Part shown: positions 35,901 to 47,900 of the stretch, piece by piece
Layout of the letters: each line of letters begins with the position of its first letter
Position numbering within the stretch: the stretch's first letter is position 1
From: Heterobilharzia americana
Taxonomy: Eukaryota > Platyhelminthes > Trematoda > Strigeidida > Schistosomatidae
Assembly: GCA_944470555.2 (NCBI GenBank)
Contig: OX104129.1
Location: forward strand, 86,326,820-86,390,819
Length of the DNA stretch: 64,000 nucleotides
Direction: 5' to 3'
Program-made: the position numbers and the translations under genes
The notes under the pieces: generated by a model
Told to the model about the DNA's origin: nothing
Seen by the model: the letters and a program-made list of their open reading frames with translations, nothing else
Database searches by the model: none

Positions 35901-38900
35901 AGCGTTTCACTTTGGTCCGCACATGATTTGTACTTGCTGAATCCAGCCAGCCAGCCAATTAGCCTGTTCTGGTAGAAGTTTTGAATCCGATGTATCCTCT
36001 AGTCTCTCCAGGATGATGAGGAATAATATTATGCTTGGGGTGGACAGGAGAGTGATTCCTCGCCAGTTCATGCAAACATTGAGGTCTCCCTTCTTCAGCA
36101 GTTTGACAAGGTAGCCCTACTTCCAATCCACCAGCAGGTACCTTCCCTTCCTTCCACACCTTCTGCAATAGTGGTGTGGTGTGAGCATGTCCGCTGTTGT
36201 CTCTGCGTCTCTTCTCAGTGAATCTGGTGGGATTCCATCTGGTCCAGCTGCTTTACCGCATTTCAGTAGCTTGTTGGCGTTGCATTCAGGACTTCCACTT
36301 TTGTCGGAGGATTCATGTTCACTTGTAGTTCTGTGTCTGGGCTGCAGGTGGTATTTCTGGATGAAGTGCAGGTGGTGGTGATGGTGATGGTGATGGTGGT
36401 GGTGGTGGTCGATTGAAGAGCTTCTTGAAGTGGTCAGTCGATCGTTTCCCTTCTTTCTCTCCTGTGGTAATTATATTTCCTCCATCATCTTTCATTGATT
36501 TCATCTGTGTTGATCTCTTCCCTCTCAGATAGTAACCTGGTTATTTGAAACAATGTTGTCAGGTCTCTGTCTCTCCTACCTGCAGCCTGCACTGCGTTCT
36601 GCTTCACTTGCCAGTGTGTCGTTGAAGTGTCCTTTCTCTTTGCGTGCACTCTTCTTCACTTCTTTGTCCAGTGTAGTGTTTTATACATTGCACTCAGTTC
36701 CCCTTGCCGTTGTGCATCCTTGCACTGCACTGGTTCATCTTCTGCTTCACCATCACCATCAACATCACCATCATCATCACCATCACCATCTTCCTCTCCA
36801 TGCTCGCTCTATCAGCTTCCATGTATTCATCGATATCTATTCATTGTCTTCTCTTGTCTTGTCTTGTCTTGTCTGTTTCTTCTTCCTCCTTTATACGGTT
36901 GTGCAGGTTTCTTTCCACATCTCTTTCAAAGACCTCCAGTCTTCTTCCACACAGGTTTCTTCAGGGATGCTGCTCGATATCTCCCATTTTGTCTTGATGG
37001 CTGGCTGCCGTGAAGATTTCCTTCCTAGTTTCGTCCTTCACTTTCTGTTCTGGCTATTGTACTCGAACTGTGGTCTATCACCAGCTTTCTTGAAGGTTTT
37101 AACTTGATTTGAAGGTTCCTTGTACTAGATAGTCAGTGAGTGAACCTACATCTTCTGCTCCTCTTGACCTTGTATCAAGTAGGCTGCGTCTCCACTTTCT
37201 TCACATTGAGATAAATTCGATCTGGTTTTTTGTATGGTGTGTCAATTCGCTGAAATCCCTTTCCCTTTGTGTATATCCTTGTGCTTGAACACACTGCCTC
37301 CAATCAACAAATCATTGAATGCGTAGATGTCTACAAACAATTCTCCATTCTCGCTCATCACCTCACCGAGCGCTTCTCGACCCATGGTTAGTTCTCCTCC
37401 TGTGTTATTCCCTCCCAGTTTGGCATTCATGTCACCCCACCATTGGAATTTTGATATCGCCAACTGGTTCGGGGTCTTCTCCAGTGTTGATTGCAGTTGT
37501 CTATGGAATCCCTCCTTCTTCTCTTGCTCTGCATTATTTGTAGGTGCGTGGTGTAGCATTGAATGATTGTGACCTTCCTTCCTTCCTTCTCAGTTGAATC
37601 TTGCTGTCATGACCCTGATCTTGGAGGAGATTGGTTCCCACCATATTAGAGAGAGAGAGAGAGCCTTCGATGCGCTTGCGGACATCATGATAGCCACTCG
37701 AAAACTCAGTGTGCTATTGGTTGTCGTCTGAGTGACAATATTGGAGAAGATTATTGATTCTCCAGTTGACAGTTTGGAGAGTCCACTCCCATTCCATCTG
37801 CTTTCGCAAATTCTAAGCACTCAATGTGATACCTTCTCATCTCTCTTGCCATCTGGGCAGCCTTGGTAGGTTCAAACATAGTGTGGACATTCCATGTCTC
37901 CATCCACACTTTCGCTTTCATCGAGAGGAGAGAAGACACATCGGCCCGGCCAATTGGCTTCCCGAAGGCTTTCACCAACTGGCGTCATTTCGCCTCTCCG
38001 ATTGCAGCGAGGAATGATTTTGTTTTTATTATTTATATTTTGTTTGTGCTTTGAAGTTTGTTTAGTGGTTATATTTGTTTTACGGGGTGGGGTTGCTAGC
38101 CGTGTGTCCAATTTCCCTCTTTGTGAGGGCTTATGACTGCTAGTAACTAGTGTACTAGTTATGCAGGCATGGTTGAGGTGATCACAAAATCTCTTTAATT
38201 AGATTTTGCGATTCTCCCACTTCTCCGTCCTTGTTTGTGTTGCTAGTTAAATTTTTTATAAACCTTTGGAACTGGTGTTAAATCATCTTTATAGAATTCG
38301 GGTATGTTTTGATCAAAACATCCTACAGAAAAAATATTCTATCACCATGTGTTATAACAGAAAAATTAGTTTTGGCACATCCTGAACATTTTTTATTGTG
38401 TTTATAAACAGTTCCGAATCAATTTCTATTGTAATAGATTAGCTTAAAGGATATTAAAGTATGTACACTCACTATTTCAGAGACAATTCCTAAATCAAGC
38501 TGAAACTGGTCAATCAGATTCTGTTAGGCAGTGGAAACCCTCTGGAATTCATTCAGAAATGCCATCGAGGAAAAACAGAAGCAAACGTGAATATAGCGCC
38601 ATAGAAAAGAAGTAAGTTTTTTTAGAAATTCGGAATCGAAATGTGATGATATAACAGAAAGAATGAACACATGAATTGAAAGTGACATATCCCCTCCCTA
38701 GCCAGCTGAGAAGGTATTATCATCGTTTTAAATAAAATGTTCGACCACTCAGTTAAAACTAGGCTACATATTGACCCTTTGTACTTTCGATTTCATTCTC
38801 CATTGTAAATATACGTGTGAAAGTAACTGCATTGGAAGAATAGAAGCATTTTTTACTCAAGCTACTGGGCGTGTACTGGGGAGTTTGAGCCTATGGATTA

Positions 38901-41900
38901 TTTATCGCGTGGAGTTGATATATCAGAGGCTTTCTAAGTTGTCAGCAGACAGAAGACTTTAATAGCACTGCGATTCGCTGAAGCCAAAGACATGAAATAA
39001 ATGTGAACAATCTGGGGTGTTCACCAGCAAACAATATTTATTCTCCCACTTGGTCAACAATGAATGCCTTTGCTGTGAAAAAATCTCACCACATTTTGCA
39101 AAATTCTTTAACTTATGACCTTCTGTTTTTTCTATCCTTTTGCAACTTAGAATTATTATTTGCAATCACTTTGGTAGAAATACTTTTAAAATCATCACTC
39201 TTCTTATTCCTGCCTATCTGACTCAATAATTCTGTTTACATAGCACTTAATACAGATTGTGGGAGCACCTCGAAATTTTATGTCAAAGATGTAACGCACC
39301 AAGGAGTATTTATTTTCAAGTCAGTCAGTAGGCTCATCGTCCATATAGCTAATTGCTTCAATAGATATTCATTCATTTTCTTACGAAGAACAATTCTATA
39401 AAAAGTATAAGTAATTAAGACTGAAATCGTGAAATTTCTACGCAATGGACTGGTTCCTGGTTTGAATATACAAGTAAACAGTAAATACTAATTTTAACTG
39501 ATGAACACACTTTTCCTAGAAGTCTACTGTGAATTTTGAGGCTTATAAGACCAAATCGAATCACTAAATCAAATGACCACTTTATTCCATAGAAAACAAC
39601 TTGGTTGGTATTATTACCATGAAATACTTAGTTTCTTTGCATTGAGGCAAAACGTGTGAAACTCTAGAGGTTTGTTAACCAAATTTCAGGCTAAAGAGGA
39701 AAGTAACCAATTCTCAGTTTGTATACAGGTGTCAACAGCTGCAGAGAAATTCACCTCCTATGGATTCACAAGAGTGATGTTCATGTTATGCGATGATTGT
39801 CATACTAAAATGATATCTATTATCACTAATAATTGCTAAAAGCTAATTTTCAAGTAATTAATGCAATAAATATGTATATATTCATGGAACTTACTAAAGA
39901 CCAGTTCGGGAATCGATATAAATGTCCTCCAACAATAGTTTCCAAGTTATCTGCAGTTATAACATTGAATGCTAACATGAAGATAATCAATGGTGGTACG
40001 CAGAATTTTAAAATAAACCGCGTTGTAAAATGAATTCGTTTTCCAGTTAATTCTCCGAGGTTTTGAGACAAAGTATATATGCCTTTAGGGGAGAATATAC
40101 ATTGACAAATGATTAAATAACGACTGATTCAGTGGGAAAGTAATATTTGACAAATAAAAATAACAACTTTATACACTTTCCCAAAAACATTTAGCTTGGT
40201 CTTTTTATTAGAAATGTTACACACAGTGAGATGACAGCGTCATTCACGAGATAATATTTTGGACATCATTTATTGTCCATATTCATATCAGGTAAATCCA
40301 CAACTTCCAGACAGAGTTTATATAGTTCTTATTTTTTCTTCTTCTCTGTGATGACAAGGGTAGTGGAATTTTCCATATCTGGGATAGGTACAGAATGATT
40401 TCTATTTTATGTATTTGGTGTTGATTCGATTAACAAGGATTCGATCATCAATCTCTCTCTCAACACAACTACGTTTTCAACAACGTCCCTCTATCTTACT
40501 CTATTGAGTGACTGTGTGCAACTACGTGGGGAGCTATAGCCGAACAGTTCTCTAAATTTCTCATTTTATTAGGACCTACTAATCCTGACCTAGCTAAGTT
40601 TTGTACTCTGCTATTCTAATCAACCCTGGTTGACTACTTTGACCTATGTATTTGACCTCGCAGTCATTGGAAGGGATATAGTAAAGCAGATAATTTTACT
40701 GAATTGCATCGATAGGATCTTCTAACCCACAAAGCTTGTTTCTAAGCGGGTTTGCTGGTTTAAATATCACTTTAATCACAGCCATACTGAGAATTCTCGG
40801 TAATGCTTCTGAGATGCCATCTGTGTGTGGAAACACAGCAAAAGCTTTGAATTCTCTCTTTACCCTATCACCATTATCACTACCATCATTACTACTATCA
40901 ATCAAAATATTATTGATAACCGGTGTGTCACTACTACTGCTGCTGCTGCTTATATTTTTCTTTCGATTTCTTACGAATTAATTATAAATTTACGTGGATA
41001 GTTATTGAGATGCAAGGTATTCTTGTTTTCATATAATCTTTCAATCCAACAATGCTAGCTCACCTTTATCACTTTCCAAGTGATAGGCAAACTGAATTGC
41101 TTTCATTACTGAATGTGTGTCAAGAATGTAGCAGTTTTGTGATTTCAACACTGTAAATGTATCGTCTACATATTAGAACCATATCTTTGGAGTAGAAGTA
41201 AATTATTGAAAGGCCATCCATTTCCAACTAAGTCAGCTGTCTTACTACAGCTACAGAATTTTCTGTCCCATTAGATGTAAATTGCTGTTGTTTTTGACTA
41301 AAGTTTGTGATTATTAATTCTGTGTTTCCTCGATTCACTAAGTTATAGTTGAGCCTAGCTTTTAACTCTTCATTTATTTCTACATGTTTAAAACGTGTCA
41401 TGTCACTACTACTACTACCAATACTGCATTTCAATTGTAGAGTATTTGCATGCACTTGACATTGATTCGATAAACAAAGATTCGGTTACCAAACTCTCCG
41501 TCCACCCACCCAACTAAGTCAGCTTTTAAAGCTGTTGTTCCACTACAACCTACTGTATGTATGCAATTGCATGAAGAGCTCTAACCAAGCTTTTCTCTAG
41601 ATTTCTTCTCTTATTACGATTTACCAATCTTGATTTAGATAAGTTTCGTTCTCTGTTATTCTAATCGACCCTGGTCAATTGGAAATAATATTAGGAAAAT
41701 TCGGAATATATAAACTCTGTTTCGAAGTTGTGGAAATACCTGATATGAATGTGGACAGTAAATTGTGTCAAAAACGTTATTCAGTAAATGCTACTGTTTC
41801 ACTGTGTGATATTTCTAATAAGCAGACTAAAATGGAATTACAATCTAGCACAGTGCCTAAATTTTACTCCTATGAAAGTGAGTCTACGGAAAAATAATCC

Positions 41901-44900
41901 AACCCTGAATGTGGAAAGTTATTACAAAACATAAATTTGATCTTTTGATCTATTTACTGCCTGCAATGAGTTTCAGACGACTTTATGAGACTAATTTTCC
42001 TGTTAAAAAGAAGCTATAAGATTTCATGATAAATTTGTTTTCTATGCGGATTTACAAACGCATACTTAGAATGTCATATTTGAAAATTCAAAACTGAATC
42101 ACCTTTTATATGAACACTATAACATCCTTTTTCAACGGGAATTAACTCAGACACTACGTCATAGACAAATTTTAGTCACTGCGGTTTATCTAACTGGTGT
42201 CATCAAATGAAAATCAATAAATTTTAGAAAATAAAATCTTCAAAAAGAAGACGACGCATCATATTTCAAAGATATTTTTTTTAAAATTGCTCAAGGAAAT
42301 TAAACTGTCACTAAATGTTGAAGCGAATCTGAGATTATTTCTTGAAATGCCTTTAAAATGCTTTGCTAATATTTGTCTGATGATTATGTGTAAAATTTAT
42401 GACACTGGTTATATTCACAGCACTGATGATAAGTCTGACTATGATGAAGCATTGCAACTAAGCCCCGTTGAAATAAAACATTATGCTTTTCACTTGGACA
42501 TATAATAGGAATTTCGATCATTAAAACATGTAATGCTGTATGACATTGTAAATCATCGATAGGAAATGGTTACCAAAAGCAAATTTACAATGAAACTAAA
42601 TAGGATTGTTTAAAAACCTTGGGCATTCTCAGTCAAGCCGGTAAAAAAACAACTATATGTTAGCTGCTTTGGGTACAGTGTTATACGGGAAAAGATTAAA
42701 TAGTCAAAATGACAGGTTATTTGTAGTCATATGAAGATATTTACAACAAACAAAATCGTGATTTGCACAGTAGTATTTCATTTGAAATTTCTAGAAATGT
42801 GAAAAAGTCTTTTGCTTACAAAAAAATCAGTCTGTCTTACATATTACATATCTTACTACTTACTACTGTAATAGAGTATTCTATTGTGGCGGGATGACAC
42901 TTTTGAGTTAGGTATTCCTTAACAAATTTCCATCTTGAGTTTTGTAAGACCAGTCGATTGTGAAAACCTAACTGACATCATTCAGTTACTCTGGCTATCT
43001 TATTTGACCTACTAAGTTACGTACAAATCCGGAACATTACACTATTGTTTCTTTTGGTATTTAAAGGGAAAAGCTTATCACCACTTGCTTTTATAAGGTT
43101 GAGTACCCGTTGGATACGATCACCTTTTAGTCCACTCTCTCCTATTTTTTATACGGCGAAATTGTTGATTTTTTCAAGTTTATCTTGTTACCGTTTAAGT
43201 AGTTGGCATTGTAATTGGTATTTCAGCTGATTTTATAAAGCATTGCCATTAAGAAATTTCATCAGCCTCTGATAAAAATTTTACAAATTGTTACAAAATA
43301 ACGAACTTATTTCATGCTAGAAATGTATATGCCAGAAATGAGAATGACACTCAGTGAATGTTCACCAGTCTTAGCCTAGTAGTTAGTTGTTGTCATTTGC
43401 TCATTAGTCCATTGATATTCGTTTAACTTTTATACACTTATGATACACTTTTGTGGATTCACCAATAATGGAGAATTAGCAAGAAATGCCAGTGTTTGTA
43501 GACTAATGTAAGAGATCTCATTGTTTTGAAAGAATGACAGTAAGGACGGCAACAGCTAGTAAAAGCGCTTGCATAATGAATACCAATTCAACCTAACTTT
43601 CGATTGTCTATCTCTGTTATTTGTGAAATATCAAGACAAATTCGTTCAATCTAGTGTGACATTTACCAAGGACTACTTTTCTGTGTAAATAAGAAGATAT
43701 TATGCAGTTGTTCTTCATTTGTGTTTTTACTTTATCCTGAAGTAACATTTTGATAAACAGGTTCATAAGACTGTAATGATTCAGTCTGTGTCAAAATATC
43801 AACCAGTACATGTCGAATGAATTGTTTTGTCAGCCTCTTGAATGACTATACGATCTTCTCAGGATAATGTTAGGTGTCTTTAAGACTACGTATTCTCAAA
43901 TAAACACAGAAATGACAAATTGAATGAGTCAGGTTTTATTCTTAGAAATAATGAGTGAATTTAAATTGATGCCGACAATTTTCCGTAAATAAGCTTCATG
44001 TAACAAATTTTATGACTGAAAATGGAACTCTTAATTCCAAAATTTTACTTTATCAGTGAAAATTAATTTGTCTTATGATTTTAGCGCTTATTTTTCAAAA
44101 TTACAAAACACTACTATTTATTGACTTACTTGTTATTCTTCTCTGTTTTATTGGATCGAATTGGTCAACCTCTGTTGGCAATATAGGCTCCTATGCAGAT
44201 GCCTTGATATTGCCTGAATGTTAATTATGATGATTTTGTTGGTTATGACTAGGAGAACAATCCACGATGTGCCTTTCGTCCCACTTGGGACTCGTCAGCT
44301 GAATGTATTTGGACCTCAGTGAGTGACGTTGTTCCCAATGAGACTCGAACCTCGTAATCATCGCTTCAAACATGCGTCCTGAATTCTTCTGCTAGCCACA
44401 ACCAACTAAGTTACAGGACAGTCTCCAAAAACTGATGTATATCAGCTGGTGCATTGACGATGAGTTATGTAGACGAATCTTGTCGTCTTTTTAATATGGT
44501 AATGTATACAAGGTCAGAAAAATAGTACCAAACTTATATCAATATCCAATTAATTCGCTTGTGCCTTGTTTATTGTTATTATAACCTTGCAGGTCATAGT
44601 TTTTACGAACTATAGTTATTATCATCACCCATCATCATAAATTAGATGAAGCAGCTTCTTTGTTGTTAAATGGATTACACTAAATGAAGTATTTCACCAA
44701 AATATTAGTAAAAACCACTTCATTACTGTATTTTTTAAAATTTGGCTCAGTGATATGATAAAATCGAACTTATTTCAGTTGATTTTAGTTTTAACAACTG
44801 AAATTCTCTTCATTGAGCTAAAAATTTTATAGCGTATTCAGATGTCTACAATTCAAAGTATGAACTCTTATTAGGAAGTCCTGTATCAGTCACCCTTCAC

Positions 44901-47900
44901 CTGAACAGTATAACTTGACTTCAGTACTCAGTAAGACTTGTTCAGGTATCGGTGAAAATACAGGTTTTCTAAGTGATGTGTATATGCATGGGTGAAAAAT
45001 GACGCAAATAAGACATAAAACCTAGGTCAACTGAATTTTAACACCGTAGGATGATATTACCAAATTGAGTATTAATGATTTTGTCTTGAATTCATATTCG
45101 AACTCATTTATTGAAAGCTGACATTCATAACGTAGTTGAAGTGTCATAAATTATTGTATATTTTTATCAGTTTATCGGTTATAATTCTTGTCCTTTATTG
45201 CTTCAGTGATTTTTCAAGTGATATGTTTGACTTGATTTCGAATTATTATTAGAAAGTGTCTTGCATATCAATTAACATTATTTGATTTATGTCATTCTTA
45301 GTCGTCTGCATTATTGCCTACAAAATACAGACAACTTAACATAGGTCACTTTCACTGTAGAATTTCGTTTATACTTTGACTTCTTTACGACTGGATGTAC
45401 GATTTTTGTAAATGCTGGTTTACATCATATCACATACAGGAACGGAGCTTGCTCAAAGCTACCGAAATTAGATGATTGATTCATCTTAATGTTTTCACTG
45501 TCATGGAAAAAATTGGACTTGTTTCCTTGGAAGCAAAAGTTTATCCAGTACGAAAATAATGACCATTTTGCATTTATTTATTTTACAGTCCTATTGCTTT
45601 TCCATTTACACATCAAGATTTGATTTGGATAAAACAATCTTAAATTACTTCTGTTCCTTGATTACAAGCTCTGGTATTCGATGCTTCTTGAAACATAAGG
45701 ATTCATTTCCTGATTTCGCATTAGTTGAATGTTCTTAGAATAGGCTTGAAGTACAGCTTTCCTAAAATAAGTCATTTGTAGCACGACAGTAGTCTTCACA
45801 AAGTTTCATGTATGTTTGAACAGTACATTGGTTAGTCGCTAAGAGGCAACCAAATTTATACTGTCTAGTCTTGAGTGCTAGTCAAATTCCATCGGCCATT
45901 TCTAAATATGACCAGTAGACTAAAAGGTTCATCATCACTATATATTTTAATGGATGTTAGTTGGCAGAAGGTGATCGGTAAAAAGGCCTGCTTGGTCTGG
46001 GTTTTGCTTGCTGGTGAACATGCAACCTCAAAGGAACTGATATCCCTTTGGGATTTGAAATAACATCATACAAGCTACTTTAACACTGAGCTATTCGGAC
46101 TACCATCGACCTTCTATAGACAGAATGAAACTTCCATTGCCAATCACTGCATCTAATCCGCCACGAAATATGCTCAGCTACATTCCGGAAATGGTAATGT
46201 CACGCCGTAAAACTGCATGATATGGGTTCCAAGACACCAGTTCCATCGAGACTGTAGAAATGCCGTGATGATGAGTGCCGACCAGCACGAAACAGGTCAA
46301 ATATGGTTTCCTGTCAACCTCCAACTAAAGAGCTGAATAATGTTATCTTTTTATTATTATTATTATATTATTAGTCCCTTGGGTTCCTAGTGGAACATAG
46401 GGCTTCAGTAGCACGCCTCCAGTGACCTCTGTTCTCTGAGATCTTTTGAACCTGGTTCCACGACAGCCCAGAAGCTCTCATTTCCTCCTCGCACGACCTC
46501 CTCCATGTCACCCTCGGACGTCCAACTCGTCGCTTCCCATGGGGATTCCACTCGAGGGCCTGACGCGTGATGTCCTCAGTCGGCCTTCTCAGTGCATGGC
46601 CAATCCATCTCCACTTCTTCCTGCATATTTGTTGCGTGATAGGTTCTTGGTTGGTTCGTTCCCAGAGTTCCTTGTTGCTTATTTTTTCTGGCCATCTGAT
46701 CTTCAGCAGCGAGCGTAAGCAGTTGTTGATGAATGTCTGTAGTTTATTGGAAATGCCTTTCGTGACGCGCCAAGTCTCTGAGCCATACAAGAGCACTGAC
46801 TTGACGTTGGTGTTGAAAATCCGTATCTTGTTCCGCATGCTGAGTGCAGAAGATCTCCACACTGGTTTCAGGCTAATGAACGCCTGTCTTGCTTTTCCGA
46901 TTCTGACTTTGACGTCCTCGTCCGTCCCGCCTGTAGTTGAAACAGTGCTTCCTAGATAAGTGAAGGAGGTTACTTCCTTCAAGTTTCTCCCGTTGACGGT
47001 GATTGGAGTTTGTTGTTGTTGTTGATGGTGGTGGTGCGGTATCTTCATCACTTCTGTCTTCTCTATATTCACCTGAAGTCCCGTCTTAGCTGCCTCCTCT
47101 GTCAACTTGTTAGTTTTTGCCTGCAGATCTTCAAGTTTATGTGACATTAGGCATAAGTCATCGGCGAAATCCAAGTCTTCTAGGTTCTTTTCCGTCGTCC
47201 AGTGTATCCCCCTCTTCTCGCTGCCTACTGTTTGCTGCATGATCCAGTCCACCACAATAAGGAATATCATGGGGGATAGTAGGCAACCTTGTTTCACTCC
47301 TGTCTTCACTTCAAAGGCATCACTGAGCTTCCCATTGTGGATTACTTGGCATGTGGCATCTTCATATAGTTGTTGAATGAGGCGGATAAAGGTTTGCGGT
47401 ACTCCGTAGTATTGAAGCAGTTTCCAAATTACTTCTCGGTCGACGCTGTCAAAGGCCTTCTCAAAGTCGATGAAGTTGAGGTAGAGAGCTGATTGCCATT
47501 CTACGCTCTGTTCTATGATGATACGAAGCGTTGCAATTTGGTCAGCACATGATTTGTACTTCCTGAAGCCTGCCTGTTCCGGTCGCAGTTTTGAATCCAG
47601 TGCGTCTTTAAGCCTCTCTAGGATGATGCGGCTTAATATTTTACTTGGGGTGGACAGGAGAGTGATTCCGCGCCAGTTCTTGCAAGCACTGAGGTCTCCC
47701 TTCTTCGGCAGTTTGACAAGGTAACCCTTCTTCCAATCGTCAGGTACCTTCTCTTCCTTCCACACCTTCTGCAATAGTGGTGTGTGTGAGCATGTCCGCT
47801 GTTGTCTCTGCATCTGTTCTCAGTGCTTCTGGCGGTATTCCATCTGGTCCTGCTGCTTTCCCGCATTTCAGTAGCTTTATGGCGTTCAGGACTTCCATTT

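Larger units (their letters stand above)
32640..38174 (-). mobile_element. composite RTE retrotransposon with 3'-transduced DNA, copy 1
   Basis: On the minus strand this unit reads: RTE element from its 5' end (38174) to its 3' tail (about 34641), about 1.83 kb of non-RTE DNA (34640-32813) holding a PLE fragment, then a second RTE 3' end (32812-32640) with an AAT-rich tail. The same order without interruption makes up 57893-62822 in the opposite orientation. A 9-bp direct repeat GAGGTGATC flanks it (32631-32639 and 38175-38183). I infer one retrotransposition of a read-through transcript. It sits in a transporter intron, in the gene's own orientation. Confidence 0.85.

Noticed and set aside
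36553..37107. 184-residue plus frame rich in serine, leucine and histidine
   Set aside because: Antisense shadow of the RTE linker region. The mirror frame at 58956-59501 has the same origin.
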